Counted from the stretch's first letter, positions 1 to 9,209 are shown. The stretch: 49,506 bases of DNA from Bryobacterales bacterium (GCA_003170295.1 PNAJ01000052.1:25064-74569); one strand, 5' to 3'. Program-made: numbers and translations. Notes: generated from the letters alone by a model not told the origin.

Positions 1-1076
1 GCCTTCATCAGGCCGATGTTGCCCTCTTGAATTAGGTCGAGAAATTGCAGCCCGCGGTTGGTATAGCGCTTGGCGATCGACACCACCAGTCGCAGGTTCG
101 CTTCGATCAACTGCTTCTTCGCGATCTCGGCTTCCAGTTCGCCGCGCTCGACGATCTGCAAGGTGCGCCGCAGCTCCGTCGCGCCCGCGCCCGAATCTTC
201 TTCCAGTTGCGCGATGCGCTGGCTGTGCTGCCGCAGTTCCTTGCGAAGCACGCTCGAGTTGGCGTGCGACCCATTGGACGGCGATTCCAGCTTTCTTTGG
301 ATGCGCGCAATCTCGTGCTCCATCGGTTTCAGATCGTCCACCGCGCTCCGCAGACGGCCGGCCAGCGCGCGCCTCGTCATGGAGCTGAAATGGATGCCGC
401 GAATCAGCCGGGAGATGTTCACCATCGTCCGCGCCATGCTCCAACGCAGTGATCGATGCATCTTCGGCTTCATGCCGCGTGAAATTGCCTGCAATTTTTG
501 TTTAAATTGCTGCGCTTTACGATAATGTTTTTCGATTTCCCCAATCGTTTTCGAAAGCTCTTCCGCCTGCTCCGCGACATTTTCGTCGGTCACCACCAGG
601 TCCGGCATGATCAGCATCTCGCGCACCATGAACGAATCCTTGCTCAGCGTCTCGGCCAGCGTCAGAATTTCACGGATCACGAGGGGCGAACGCGATAGCG
701 CCTTGCGCACCGCCGTTTGTCCGCGTTCAATCCGCTTGGCCAGCTCGATTTCGCCCTCGCGCGTCAGCAGCGGAACCGTGCCCATCTCGCGCAAATACAT
801 GCGCACCGGATCGTTGGTTTTGTCGATGAACTCCTGGGCCAGTTCCAGGTCGGTGGGCTCGTCGCCCTCTTCCAGCTTTTTGTCGAAGTCGATCTTCGGC
901 TCTTCCAGAATCTCGACGCCTGCGCCGTCGAACTCGGTTAGGATTTCTTCGAGTTCGCGGCCGCCGGGATAACCCTCGGTCAGCAGTTCGTTGACCTCGT
1001 CGTAGAGAACGTACCCCTTCTCTTTTCCGGTGTCCATGAGCTGCTTTAGCCGGCCGAATTTTTCTTCAAGTGCCAC
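1..1076 (-). CDS. rpoD: RNA polymerase sigma factor RpoD (sigma-70), 3' part cut by window edge
   Basis: Primary sigma factor that directs RNA polymerase to housekeeping promoters. Reading the minus strand from a GTG at 1076, the protein begins [20 protein letters not shown], then shows sigma region 1.2 ([20 protein letters not shown], coded near 780-830), a charged non-conserved segment, and the start of region 2 ([20 protein letters not shown] followed by [16 protein letters not shown]) at the window edge. Regions 2.4 to 4 lie outside. An in-frame ATG at 1115 would add 13 residues; I prefer GTG 1076 because GGGG lies just upstream and the conserved N-terminus starts there. dnaG lies immediately upstream in the same direction, the classic primase/sigma arrangement. 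Family identity is certain; the exact start is not. Confidence 0.93.
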   Translation of the reverse strand, partial: MALEEKFGRLKQLMDTGKEKGYVLYDEVNELLTEGYPGGRELEEILTEFDGAGVEILEEPKIDFDKKLEEGDEPTDLELAQEFIDKTNDPVRMYLREMGTVPLLTREGEIELAKRIERGQTAVRKALSRSPLVIREILTLAETLSKDSFMVREMLIMPDLVVTDENVAEQAEELSKTIGEIEKHYRKAQQFKQKLQAISRGMKPKMHRSLRWSMARTMVNISRLIRGIHFSSMTRRALAGRLRSAVDDLKPMEHEIARIQRKLESPSNGSHANSSVLRKELRQHSQRIAQLEEDSGAGATELRRTLQIVERGELEAEIAKKQLIEANLRLVVSIAKRYTNRGLQFLDLIQEGNIGLMK

Positions 1077-1144
1077 TAAACCCCGATGACCCAAGCTTTT
1101 TTCGTTCCCTGGCATTCTCTCGCGGCTGCCAAGGCTAATTTCAT

Positions 1145-2935
1145 TCAGTGTACAACACCGGGCATCCCGGCTTCGCCGCCGCCATTGCGTCTTACTTGTT
1201 TTTCCAGTCGTCCTAATTCCCTCATTAACGCGAGCGCTTCCTCCACTTGCCCTTCGCGCTCCGCCGATTTTACCTGCGCCCGCAACTCATCGGTCCGGCG
1301 TTTCACCGCGCCGCTCTGGAGTCGCCTCAGGCAGGCTCGCGCCAGTTCGAGAGACTCCGCCCCGTTATCTATGTCATCGGCCGCAACCACCCCGTGCAAT
1401 AGGGTCTTTAAGGCCGGAGAAAGCCGGGCGTCGAGTGCCGAAAACGTCGCTGTGGAGCCCGAATCCACAATCAGCCGCAGTGTTTCAAAGATCTCCCGCG
1501 TCGCGAAATCCGCAATCAGATCCTCGGTCAGCAGAGGAAGAACCTCGGCGCGCACTTCCGGGCTCGCGATTACCGCATTCAGCAGGATGCTCTCGATCGC
1601 AGGCACGGATACTGCCTTTTTCGGAGCAGGCGCAGGCGCCGCGCGACGATCCGTCGCCGCTTTTTTAAATTGGTCCAGCACCAGCCCGGCATCGACGCCC
1701 AAATATCCCGCCAGATCGCTGGCGATCGCCGCCCGCTCCAGCTTGTCGCCGATCTTCTGCACCGAAGGCAGCAGAAACCGGAACGCATCCATGCGTCCGT
1801 CCGAGCTGCGCATGTCGAACTTCTGCCGCGCCCGGTCGGCCAGCCAGTGAAAATAGGTGCTTGCCGCGTCCAGCTTGCCGCGGTATGCGTCCGCGCCATT
1901 CTGCTTGACATAATCGTCGGGATCGAGCCCGCCATCGAGCGCCAGCACCTTCACGTGCATCCCTTCATCGAGCAGGATTTGAATCGCTTTCTCCGACGCA
2001 TCCCCGCCGGCTTTGTCCGGATCGAAATTCACCACCACGTGATCGGAGTGCCTATGAATCACGCCGGCCTGCGGAACAGTGAACCCGGTGCCGCAACTGG
2101 CGACAACTTCTTTCACGCCCGCCGAATAGACCCCAATTACGTCCATGTAGCCTTCCACCAGCACCGCGCGATTCGAACGGCGCATGTCGTTCCTCGCCCT
2201 ATGGAGGTTGTATAGGACCGATGTTTTTCGATAGATCTGCGTTTCACTCGAATTTAAATATTTTGGCTGATCCTGATCTCGCGTCGCGCGTCCGCCGAAC
2301 GCGATCACCTTGCCCGATTCGTTGTGTATGGGGAACATCAGGCGGCCCCGGAAGAAATCGAAATATCCGGACCCGTCCTCGCGTCGGCGCACAATTCCTG
2401 AGGCATCAAGCTGTTCCTCGGTGAACTGCCGTTCCCCCAGCGCGCGAACTAACGCTTGCCCGGATGCTTCGGAATAGCCTAACTCAAACGTCTGGATGGA
2501 ATCATTACTAATTCCACGCTTGGAAAGATAGTTCCGCGCCTCGTTTCCCTGGGACGACCGCAGATTCGCCTGAAACATCTGCGCGGCAATCGAGTGGATC
2601 TCGAACAGCGCCGCGCGCAGTTTCGAATCGGCGTCGGCGTAATCGTTCCGCTTCGGCATCGGGATGCCGTAGCGCTCGGCGAGCGACTTCAGCGCCTCCG
2701 GAAACGTGAATCCTTCGATCTCCTGAACGAATTTCAGAACGTCGCCGCCCACGCCGCAGCCGAAGCATTTGTAGAACTGGCGCGCTTGGTTGACGTTGAA
2801 CGATCCGGTCTTTTCCTGGTGAAACGGGCAGAGGCCAACATAGCGGCCTGTGGCGCCCACGCGTTTCAGCCGCACGTACTCGCCAATCACCTTGACGATA
2901 TCGATGGAAGATTTTAGCTGCTCGACAAACTCCAT
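1145..2935 (-). CDS. dnaG: DNA primase
   Basis: Makes RNA primers for DNA replication. The 596-residue protein has the expected order: N-terminal CHC2 zinc finger (C36, H39, C57, C60), RNA-polymerase core, and Toprim domain with the metal-binding glutamate at E261 (LVEGYMDV) and the DPD motif at 305-307 (NFDPDKAGG). The C-terminal third is helical and would bind DnaB helicase, which is encoded further right in this window. The length is normal for the family. The gene sits 11 bp downstream of an O-methyltransferase gene and directly upstream of rpoD on the same strand, so the three are probably co-transcribed. Nothing appears missing or broken. Confidence 0.97.
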   Translation of the reverse strand: MEFVEQLKSSIDIVKVIGEYVRLKRVGATGRYVGLCPFHQEKTGSFNVNQARQFYKCFGCGVGGDVLKFVQEIEGFTFPEALKSLAERYGIPMPKRNDYADADSKLRAALFEIHSIAAQMFQANLRSSQGNEARNYLSKRGISNDSIQTFELGYSEASGQALVRALGERQFTEEQLDASGIVRRREDGSGYFDFFRGRLMFPIHNESGKVIAFGGRATRDQDQPKYLNSSETQIYRKTSVLYNLHRARNDMRRSNRAVLVEGYMDVIGVYSAGVKEVVASCGTGFTVPQAGVIHRHSDHVVVNFDPDKAGGDASEKAIQILLDEGMHVKVLALDGGLDPDDYVKQNGADAYRGKLDAASTYFHWLADRARQKFDMRSSDGRMDAFRFLLPSVQKIGDKLERAAIASDLAGYLGVDAGLVLDQFKKAATDRRAAPAPAPKKAVSVPAIESILLNAVIASPEVRAEVLPLLTEDLIADFATREIFETLRLIVDSGSTATFSALDARLSPALKTLLHGVVAADDIDNGAESLELARACLRRLQSGAVKRRTDELRAQVKSAEREGQVEEALALMRELGRLEKQVRRNGGGEAGMPGVVH

Positions 2936-2946
2936 CTACTTCGATC

Positions 2947-3609
2947 CTACCTCTTGCAGCAGAGCGTGAGTCCGTCGCTGATCGGAAGCATACTCAGCGA
3001 GACGCGCGAATCGCCGAGCAATTTCTTGTTGAGCGCGCGAATGGCGAGCGTATCGGCGTCGTTCACCGCGGCGTCGACGACCTTTCCGTGCCACAACACG
3101 TTATCGATGGCGATCAGTCCTCCGGGCCGGACCAGTTTGAGCGCGCACTCGTAATAGCCTTCGTAATTCGCCTTGTCCGCGTCAATGAACGCAAAATCAA
3201 AACGGCCATCCTGGTGCTGCGCGAGCAACTCCCGCAGCGTTTCGAGCGCCGGCTTGAGGCGCAGCTCAATCATGTGATCGACACCCGCTTCTTTCCAATA
3301 CCGCCTCGCGACGGAAGTGTACTCCTCGCTCACATCGCAGGCGAGAATGCTCCCGTCCTCCGGCAGCGCGAGCGCGACGGCGAGCGAACTGTAGCCGGTA
3401 AACACGCCGACCTCGAGCGTGCGCCGTGCCCCCATCAATTGCATGAGCAGCGCAAGAAACTGCCCGTGCTCCGCTGGAATCTGCATCCCTCCCATTGGGT
3501 GCGACGCCGTTTCCTCGCGAAGCTTGCGTAAAATCGCAGGCTCGCGCACGGAAAAAGAAACCAGGTAATCGTAAAGATTGTCCGGCAGGAACGTATGATC
3601 TCGCGCCAT
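2947..3609 (-). CDS. Class I SAM-dependent O-methyltransferase (caffeoyl-CoA OMT type)
   Basis: Probable cation-dependent O-methyltransferase for a catechol-like small molecule; the true substrate is unknown. The SAM-binding motif I is at about residues 65-75 (LEVGVFTGYSS), the acidic adenosine-binding residue follows in ACDVSEE, and the metal-binding residues are seen as FIDADK (D143) and IDN (D169, N170). At 220 residues it has the normal size for bacterial members. It is the first gene of a minus-strand run with dnaG and rpoD, an uncommon partner for them. Its start faces a small divergent gene, with about 50 bp between them. Confidence 0.9.
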   Translation of the reverse strand: MARDHTFLPDNLYDYLVSFSVREPAILRKLREETASHPMGGMQIPAEHGQFLALLMQLMGARRTLEVGVFTGYSSLAVALALPEDGSILACDVSEEYTSVARRYWKEAGVDHMIELRLKPALETLRELLAQHQDGRFDFAFIDADKANYEGYYECALKLVRPGGLIAIDNVLWHGKVVDAAVNDADTLAIRALNKKLLGDSRVSLSMLPISDGLTLCCKR

Positions 3610-3649
3610 CGAAAAAATTATCGCATGCGGCTAAAAAACATTTCTATGC

Positions 3650-3655
3650 TAAAAT
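3650..3655 (+). promoter_or_regulatory. Candidate -10 box for a leaderless transcript
   Basis: TAAAAT is followed by exactly six bases and then GTG at 3662. If this is a -10 element, transcription would begin at or within a base of the start codon. The same layout occurs at 19710 and 48275. No convincing -35 box was seen. A TATGCT overlaps it at 3645-3650. Confidence 0.4.
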
Positions 3656-3661
3656 GCTTTC

Positions 3662-3883
3662 GTGGAGAATGCGGTGAACCAGTTCAAGGAACGCACCGAA
3701 TCAAAAATCCGCGACCTCCGCTGTCCCGACCACAATCAACCCCCGCGCCTGCAATTCCACGGATCGTCTCTCAAGAACATCAACATCCAAATGAGCGCCT
3801 GTTGCGCCAAACTGATCAGCCTGGCAAATCGCCGGATAGCAACTTCGCCAGATTCGCTGCTTGGTCAGAAAAGCGATTATTAA
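3662..3883 (+). CDS. Small conserved-looking cysteine protein of unknown function
   Basis: A 73-residue product starting at GTG 3662. It contains CPDHNQPP at about residues 21-28 and a Cys-Cys pair in MSACCAKLI, a layout I associate with small uncharacterised bacterial proteins of the form CPxH...P...CCxxL, possibly metal-binding or redox-active. This resemblance is from memory and not a search result. Two starts compete: GTG 3662, six bases after a TAAAAT box (leaderless), and GTG 3674, preceded by GGAG at 3664-3667 with six-base spacing. Its last 68 bases overlap the 3' end of the opposing glycosyltransferase gene. No signal peptide or membrane segment is visible. Confidence 0.5.
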   Translation: MENAVNQFKERTESKIRDLRCPDHNQPPRLQFHGSSLKNINIQMSACCAKLISLANRRIATSPDSLLGQKSDY

Positions 3884-4911
3884 GGGCAAATAAGCGTGCC
3901 GCAGAGCTCATTCTGAGCAGATTATGGTCATTTAAGAGGTGCTGGATTGCAGGAATCAGGCCTGACGGCTCGACGATGGCCCCGAATTCCTCCTTCATGA
4001 CGCTTCTCGCCCCGTGGTGGTCCAGGCACACGGCGGGAAGCCCGGCGGCCAATGCTTCGAGCAGTGTGAGTCCGTAGCTTTCGTGGCGTGAAGGAAATAT
4101 GTAAAGATCTGCCAGCGCGAAAAACGCTCGCTTCCGGTCGCCCGTGGCGTAGCCAGGGAAGATCACCCTTGTTTTCTTCAGCTTTGCTGCAAGCGATCGG
4201 AGTTTTTCGAAGAACCGGATGCCTTGCATGAACGCCGCGTCGCCGCAGATGAACAGCCGCAGAGGCTCGCGAGGATAATCGTCGCGCCGCTCCCATTCGA
4301 TCAGTTTTTCGAGCAGCAGATCCTGCCCTTTTTCAGGCGAAATGCGGCTGAGCGTGAGCAGAACTCGCGCGTTTTGAGGCACATTGAATTCTCGCCTTAA
4401 TGAATCCGCATCGCCTGGAGGACCAGCGTCGGCGACGCCCCACGGCATCACGTGAATTTTTTCCGGGAGGACATTCCGGATAGCAGCGCAACATGACTTC
4501 TTTCATCCCTTGCGAAGGCATGATCAGGCCGCGCGAGTGAAAGACGCTCGCTTCCTGTTTTTCCCAAACCAGTTTTGCGATGGGAGGAAGAGCCCAGCGC
4601 AGGCGACGATACAACTTAACTGTGGTTTCCGGAGTGAGGAGGCCGCGCAAATAAATGTCGGATACGTAGGCGACTACGTCGACGTGATAGATCGTGAAGA
4701 TGCGATAAGCGGATAGTGCCGCGAACTCGCGGGAGAACCTGGCGTACTCGCGCTCGCTGAAATTCACGGGGTTTACTTTTGGAGCGATGAGGCGGAATTC
4801 GAAGGGTTTCGTGCGGGACCATTCTTTGACGAGAGCATTCGCGATGGCTGCGCCGCCTCCCAATGGGACGGCTTCCTGGAAGCCGCCATGCGCGGCGGTA
4901 TAGAGGATCAC
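3816..4911 (-). pseudogene. GT4-family glycosyltransferase split by a +1 frameshift
   Basis: Transfers a sugar from a nucleotide-sugar donor if intact. The first part (4911 to about 4460) encodes the N-terminal Rossmann half, MILYTAAHGGFQEAVPLGGG, up to LRCYPECPPGK. The second part (from about 4455 to 3816) continues in another frame with IHVMPWGV, the donor-binding segment LLTLSRISPEKGQDLL, and the GT4 signature PSRHESYGLTLLEALAAGLP. One extra base restores a continuous protein, most simply in the A6 run (T4457-T4462 on the plus strand), which would give CPPGKIHVMPWGV. The gene overlaps the stop of the upstream phosphatase gene (ATGA), so it was built as an operon member. It could be a real lesion or a sequencing error. 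Confidence 0.85.
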
Positions 4912-6608
4912 TCCGGTAAATACTCAAGCACCAGCGCGGTGATGTCGTCGCGGATGACGCCGCCTTCAGTGAATCGATCGACGGCTTCGAGCAGCGCCGT
5001 GTGCATGCCGACCGCGTCGGATTTAGCGTTATCGCGGAGGCAGAGGCGGAGGCGCTCGGTATCGAAAAACTGGCCGTCGGCGTCTTCGGCTTCGGTGAGG
5101 CCGTCGCTATAGACGACCACTTTATCGCCGTGAGCGAGTTGCGTCTGGATCATCTGAATAGGCGCGCCTTCAATCATGCCGACGGGCATCCCAGTGGTAT
5201 GGAGTTTGCGGATGCGGCCGTCGGTGCTCACAAGGAATGGCGCGCAGTGGCCGGCGTTGGCGTAGCTCAGGAAACCGTTGGAATCGAGTTCGCAATAAAA
5301 CACAGTGGCGTATTTTTCGCCGCGCGTTCGTTCGAGCAAAAAATCGTTGATGCGGAGCATCATCGGCTCAATGTTCGGCGGGCCGCCCTGCGCCATCAAG
5401 AACGCGCCCTGCAAAAGACTCGCGAGCAACGCGGAGCTGACGCCTTTCCCCGAAACATCCGCTACGACCGCGGCCCAGGCGTTATGCGCGAGCGGGCGTA
5501 CATCGTAATAATCGCCGCCCACCTGCGTGGAGGGAATGCTGGACCCGGCGGCGCGAAACCATCCGGTGGTGGGAAGAGACGCGGGCAAAAGGCCTTGCTG
5601 AATGTCGCGGGCAATCTTCAGCTCGCTTTCCATTTTGACCTTATCGCGCGTTTCTTCGAGTAATCGAGCATTTTCTAAAATCGTCGAAGCTTCGATCGCT
5701 AGCGTCTGCAATAACTCGCGATTACCGGAGGAAAGGTCGGCGGGATTGAGCCGCGAATCCATGTAGAGCAGCCCGACGGTGTTCTCCATGGTGGAGGAGA
5801 TGTGGGTGTCTTCGGACGATCCACTGCGAATCTGGACCAGGGGCAAGCAGACCACGCTGCGCAGCTCGAGCGCGGCGACGGACATTTCCGGACGGACGCC
5901 CTGCTGCTCCAAAGGGTCGAACGACATGGAGAGCAGATCGCGGCGCGAGTTCAGCGCCCTTTGGATGACCGAGGTCGGCACGCGCAGTTCGTGGGCTTCG
6001 AGAGCCTTGCCGACGCTATCGCGCGCGACGGACACTTCCAGATCGGAGGCCTTGCGCAGCAGCAGGAAGCCCCGCTCGCAACCGGTGACGGCGAGCGCGG
6101 CATCGACGACGGCGGTGAGCACTTCCTGGGTCGACAAAGAGTTTTGCAGAGCGCGCGCGACCTCGACCAGGGACCGAAGTTTGGCGAGATTATTGGGACC
6201 GAGCGCGCCGGAATGGGAGCCTGAGCCTACTTCTTCGCCCAGTTTGCCGAGGATACGATTGATCTCGCCATGATCGAAGGCGAAGGTGATCTGGAAGGAA
6301 TCCCGGACGCCGAACTCGATGCGGTCGGAGTTGCGGAGGACGTGGCGGCCGATGCGTTCGCCATTGACCCAGGTGCCGTGGCGGCTGCTAAGATCCTCAA
6401 TCACGTAGGCGCCGTTTTCCGAAACGATGCGGGCGTGCTGGCGGGAAGCGCGGTTATCGCGCAGGACCAGATTATTATCGGGCTGGCGGCCCAGCAGAAA
6501 AGGCAAAGGCTGAAGAGGGACGCGCGAACGCTCCCCGGAGGGCGAGAGGACCAGCAGAGAGGCAGGAAGCAGACTGGTGAGGGGTTCGGGGCCGGCGGCG
6601 GTGGACAT
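4908..6608 (-). CDS. FHA-GAF-SpoIIE (PP2C-type) serine phosphatase, RsbU-like
   Basis: A cytoplasmic signalling phosphatase, probably acting on anti-anti-sigma or other phosphoproteins. The 566 residues show an N-terminal FHA phosphothreonine-binding domain (GR at 40-41, SRQH at 55-58, NG at 82-83), a GAF sensory domain over about 150-320, a short coiled linker (KMESELKIARDIQQGLLP), then a SpoIIE/PP2C domain with VGGDYYDV, ADVSGKGVSSAL, YANAGH, YSDGLTEAEDADG and RDDITALVL, the metal-binding acid residues being present. The start ATG follows the fur stop directly (TAAATG), and its 3' end overlaps the glycosyltransferase start. Fur, phosphatase and glycosyltransferase therefore form one transcription unit. 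Confidence 0.92.
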   Translation of the reverse strand: MSTAAGPEPLTSLLPASLLVLSPSGERSRVPLQPLPFLLGRQPDNNLVLRDNRASRQHARIVSENGAYVIEDLSSRHGTWVNGERIGRHVLRNSDRIEFGVRDSFQITFAFDHGEINRILGKLGEEVGSGSHSGALGPNNLAKLRSLVEVARALQNSLSTQEVLTAVVDAALAVTGCERGFLLLRKASDLEVSVARDSVGKALEAHELRVPTSVIQRALNSRRDLLSMSFDPLEQQGVRPEMSVAALELRSVVCLPLVQIRSGSSEDTHISSTMENTVGLLYMDSRLNPADLSSGNRELLQTLAIEASTILENARLLEETRDKVKMESELKIARDIQQGLLPASLPTTGWFRAAGSSIPSTQVGGDYYDVRPLAHNAWAAVVADVSGKGVSSALLASLLQGAFLMAQGGPPNIEPMMLRINDFLLERTRGEKYATVFYCELDSNGFLSYANAGHCAPFLVSTDGRIRKLHTTGMPVGMIEGAPIQMIQTQLAHGDKVVVYSDGLTEAEDADGQFFDTERLRLCLRDNAKSDAVGMHTALLEAVDRFTEGGVIRDDITALVLEYLPE

Positions 6609-7088
6609 TTAGTTGGCGGCAGGCGGAACCGCCTGCCCCACCTTGGTTTCCTGAGCCCTCAGGGCCTTGCAATGCGGGCAGTATCCGCCGATCTCGGTGC
6701 GCGTGAGCTGGACTTCAAAACCGAGGTCTAATTCCACTTGACGGCGCATTTCGCGCAGAGGCTCGCCGAAATATTCTTCGATTCTGCCGCAGCGCAGGCA
6801 GATGACGTGGGCGTGCTCCTGCTTGAGGCGCGTTTCGTAGTAATGCTGATCGCCGGAATGGTGCATGAGGTCGAGCTCGTCGACGAGTCCGCCCTCCTTA
6901 AATAACTTGAGCGAACGATAGACGGTGACGCGGTTTAGCTTGGGGTCCTTCTCCTTGGCGAGTTGATAAAGACTCTCAGCGTCGAGATGGAGACCGGAGC
7001 CGTCAATCAGGTCGAGCAGGATGCGACGCTGGCGAGTCAGCCGGACGCCACGCCCGCGGAGAGAATCCTGAATGCCGGTGGGGGGCAT
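6609..7088 (-). CDS. Fur/PerR-family metal-dependent repressor
   Basis: DNA-binding repressor responding to iron, zinc or peroxide. The 159 residues contain the winged helix (GVRLTRQRRILLDLI and LNRVTVYRSLKLFKEGGLV), the histidine-rich regulatory site (HSGDQHYYE and HAHVICLRCG) and two structural zinc pairs, C97/C100 and C137/C140. Whether it senses iron (Fur) or peroxide (PerR) cannot be decided by eye. The last dozen residues, TKVGQAVPPAAN, are encoded by a palindromic repeat that seems to have captured the stop codon, so the ancestral C-terminus was probably shorter. It heads the run fur, phosphatase, glycosyltransferase. Confidence 0.93.
   Translation of the reverse strand: MPPTGIQDSLRGRGVRLTRQRRILLDLIDGSGLHLDAESLYQLAKEKDPKLNRVTVYRSLKLFKEGGLVDELDLMHHSGDQHYYETRLKQEHAHVICLRCGRIEEYFGEPLREMRRQVELDLGFEVQLTRTEIGGYCPHCKALRAQETKVGQAVPPAAN
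6618..6637. repeat. Palindromic repeat inside the 3' end of the fur-type gene
   Basis: Arms GGCAGGCGG and CCGCCTGCC are separated by two bases and form a perfect 9-bp stem. The sequence resembles the GTGGGGCAGGC-type dispersed palindromes of Acidobacteriota and encodes the VGQAVPPA tail of the repressor. It may also act as a hairpin at the fur/phosphatase junction. Confidence 0.7.
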
Positions 7089-7110
7089 AGCTAGTTTGAG
7101 GGTAGCAAAG

Positions 7111-7156
7111 AAGAAAGGAGACGGGAGTCAGAAGACAGGAGACAGAATAAAGAAGG
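7111..7156. repeat. Purine-rich degenerate tandem repeat
   Basis: A run built on GGAGACNGGAGTCAGAAGACA-like units upstream of the fur-type gene, with hardly any pyrimidines on the plus strand. It lies in the 204-bp gap between the repressor and the next gene (7089-7292), where I see no ORF. Similar purine tracts occur as short dispersed repeats in other bacteria; a role in fur regulation is only a possibility. Confidence 0.45.
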
Positions 7157-7263
7157 TGAGAATTCGTGTGTTTACTCGGCGATTCGGAGGCGATTTCTGA
7201 AGTCATGTGATACTTCCCGATTTGCTGTCACCCACTCGCAATGACTCCGGAGCGCAGCTAGCT

Positions 7264-7746
7264 TCCCAGAACCGGACTTCGGGACCGAGATGTCAATCTG
7301 GAGATAAATTGCCAACGATGTCTTGCAGCATTCCTTCTAGACGCGCGGCCTTAGTATATAGCTTCAGGTAGTCTTGGGAGAGGCGTTTGCGATCCTCGTC
7401 CGTGGCTCCAGATTCTCGGGCAGCGACAATGCCTTCCTTGATCGCGATGAAGTCATCGCGCATGGCTACGGGGAAATCGTCGGTCCGGAGGGGTGCGATA
7501 GTCTGGATTATCCACTCAAGACGTTGCGCCAGCGTGCCGTCGCCACAGAGTGCGCCCATACCATTGTAAACGCGCTCGAAGATGCTACCTGAATCCTTTA
7601 TCGCCATCGCTATCCATTCTACGCTTTTCTTCATTCAACCCACGGCGGCAGATAATCAGAGCCTCTCAAATCCGCATTGCCCGGTTTCCCTTAGCCGGTC
7701 TCCAGGATTCCTGATCGTTCGCCGTCCCAGAACCGGTCTTCCGGAC
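7264..7746. repeat. Direct repeat pair flanking a hypothetical gene
   Basis: TCCCAGAACCGG followed by a related ten-base tail occurs at 7264-7285 and again at 7725-7746, with 20 of 22 positions identical by eye. The two copies flank the hypothetical gene at 7293-7634. They could be remnants of a small insertion or simply two members of a dispersed repeat. Confidence 0.4.
7293..7634 (-). CDS. Hypothetical protein, helical, 113 aa
   Basis: I do not recognise a family. The predicted product is soluble and rich in helix-forming residues, with no signal peptide, membrane segment or cysteine pair. It starts MKKSVEWIAMAIKDSG; an internal ATG at 7607 (MAIKDSG) is an alternative. The charged C-terminal half (DEDRKRLSQDYLKLYTKAARLEGM) could form an amphipathic or coiled helix. 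It is flanked by a short direct repeat (7264-7285 and 7725-7746) and lies alone between the fur operon and a lipoprotein gene, so context gives no function. The opposite strand also has open frames here, which lowers confidence. Confidence 0.5.
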   Translation of the reverse strand: MKKSVEWIAMAIKDSGSIFERVYNGMGALCGDGTLAQRLEWIIQTIAPLRTDDFPVAMRDDFIAIKEGIVAARESGATDEDRKRLSQDYLKLYTKAARLEGMLQDIVGNLSPD

Positions 7747-7918
7747 ATCGGTATCGTCGATCCTCCGACTTGGGCGTTACACGGCCAAGTGGCGCGCCGG
7801 ATCGCGACCGCCTTGGCTTCGTGGGGCGTTTCATAAATGGTAGGCTTTGAAACAGCGCCGGAAGGCCCGTAAATCGCGGGGTTGACCTGTTTCAAAAGTC
7901 CGAGTCGAAAAGCCCACG

Positions 7919-8362
7919 TTATTTCTGGTCCGGAAGTGTCTGGGGCGACTTAATAAGTTTTCCGGCAAGATCCGATTCGGAAGGCCCCATCAGGCGTGTC
8001 TCGGCTTGATTGAACTCGGATTGTTTGCTCGGATCGTTACCAGACATGTCAAACAGTGTCTCCCCGGTGAGCGAGTCTGCGATAAAGACGTAAAGTTTAC
8101 CGTGGTTTAGGTAGCCAGCACGGACAACGCACGTGTTCAGTTCCAAATTGTAAGCGAAGCGGGGGTCAGCCGGAGAATTTCCGAGCCGCTCTCCTGCCTT
8201 CGCCAAATCATCCGCATAACGTTTCCCGAACTCAGCACACTTCATTTTCAAAGCAAAAACGTCTGGTTTGTCCACCGTTCTTGCTGTCTCTACCGTCTGA
8301 GGGCGTTGCGCGGTGCAACCAACGGCTAAACAAACGATTCCAAGGGCTGCCAGTCGGGACAT
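7919..8362 (-). CDS. Putative lipoprotein of unknown function
   Basis: About 147 residues from ATG 8362. The N-terminus MSRLAALGIVCLAVGC is a textbook lipoprotein signal with lipobox LAVG-C, so the mature protein would be anchored in a membrane by its cysteine. The frame is open further upstream to 8488, and ATG 8392 would add MSGGFRHRAH, but the lipoprotein signal argues for 8362. The mature part contains MKCAEFGKRYADDLAKAG and TCVVRAGYLNHGKLYVFIAD, perhaps a small beta-rich periplasmic domain. No family recognised. It lies downstream of the PD-(D/E)XK nuclease gene on the same strand with a 143-bp gap. Confidence 0.65.
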   Translation of the reverse strand: MSRLAALGIVCLAVGCTAQRPQTVETARTVDKPDVFALKMKCAEFGKRYADDLAKAGERLGNSPADPRFAYNLELNTCVVRAGYLNHGKLYVFIADSLTGETLFDMSGNDPSKQSEFNQAETRLMGPSESDLAGKLIKSPQTLPDQK

Positions 8363-8505
8363 GTGCGCGCGATGACGAAAGCCGCCACTCATTCGCCGGA
8401 CCCCGGCGTGCGCGGCTTCTACGTGATGCTGATCCCTTTTGGATCGCACCGAGAGCTTCCAAAGCCTGTTTTCCGTGTTCATATCCATGGGGATTGTTGC
8501 GTATG

Positions 8506-9198
8506 CTAGCTTCTCGCGCTGAAGGCGACCTCGCTCCCGTGAATCGGATTGCCTTTGAGGTATTGATCAATCTGTCTGCGATACTCTTCGCTATAACGGC
8601 CACCCCAATCATCGAAGTAGATGCTGACGTAGACAATATGTCGTGCTTTGCCCATAGCGTCGTACGCATGCAGCTGGCCATTGGCTTTTGTGATATCAGA
8701 TTGAAGCTTTCGGAAGAACGCGTCATCCAATTGGTACCTGCCATCGCGTACCGTGCATTCAGCGCGGGCGCTAACCTCGGCCTCAGAGATGTTGATTGTC
8801 TTCACCTCGCATAAGACTCTTCGGGAATCGAGCAAACCTTCAAGATCGGGCGTCCTCTGGCCCTGTTGTTGGGATCGCGGAATGAAGCAAACGTCCGAGC
8901 AGCCAAGGTCCCTGAGGTGTTTATAAGCATCTGCCGGACCTTCTAGATTCTCGAACAATTGTTGCCAACCCCGTTTCGGGTCTTTAACTGTCAAGTATTG
9001 GGATGCCTCGTCTCTTAGAGGCTTCCACGCATCCACGTCCAGGTATTGCAGCTTCTTTTCGATGTGAGTGTACGCCGCCATCGGGAGGCTGGTCTGCAAT
9101 AGAGTCTCGAAGTTCTGAGGAAAGTACGCGTCAGGAGAGGCCGGATCAGCAGTGAGGTCCCGCAGTTCATACAAACGCGGTAGTTGCGCACGAAACAT
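8506..9198 (-). CDS. Probable PD-(D/E)XK-fold nuclease, orphan
   Basis: A 230-residue protein with a restriction-endonuclease-like core: TPDLEGLL (D118) followed by RRVLCEVKTI (E131 and K133), spaced as in PD-(D/E)XK nucleases. The N-terminal part is helical and not recognised. The longest open frame begins at TTG 9210, but that codon lies inside a TATAAT box (9210-9215, minus strand); ATG 9198, eleven bases downstream of the box, is the more likely start. No methyltransferase or known defence partner is adjacent. It could be a restriction, defence or repair nuclease. The fold call rests on the motif alone. Confidence 0.65.
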   Translation of the reverse strand: MFRAQLPRLYELRDLTADPASPDAYFPQNFETLLQTSLPMAAYTHIEKKLQYLDVDAWKPLRDEASQYLTVKDPKRGWQQLFENLEGPADAYKHLRDLGCSDVCFIPRSQQQGQRTPDLEGLLDSRRVLCEVKTINISEAEVSARAECTVRDGRYQLDDAFFRKLQSDITKANGQLHAYDAMGKARHIVYVSIYFDDWGGRYSEEYRRQIDQYLKGNPIHGSEVAFSARS

Positions 9199-9209
9199 AA
9201 GTTGCCTCA

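Noticed and set aside
1435..1668. Plus-strand open frames opposite dnaG
   Set aside because: They are antisense shadows of a clearly identified primase gene.
7656..7895. Minus-strand open frame of 79 codons between two hypothetical genes
   Set aside because: Starts at TTG without a ribosome site; composition and content are not protein-like, and it overlaps repeat sequence.
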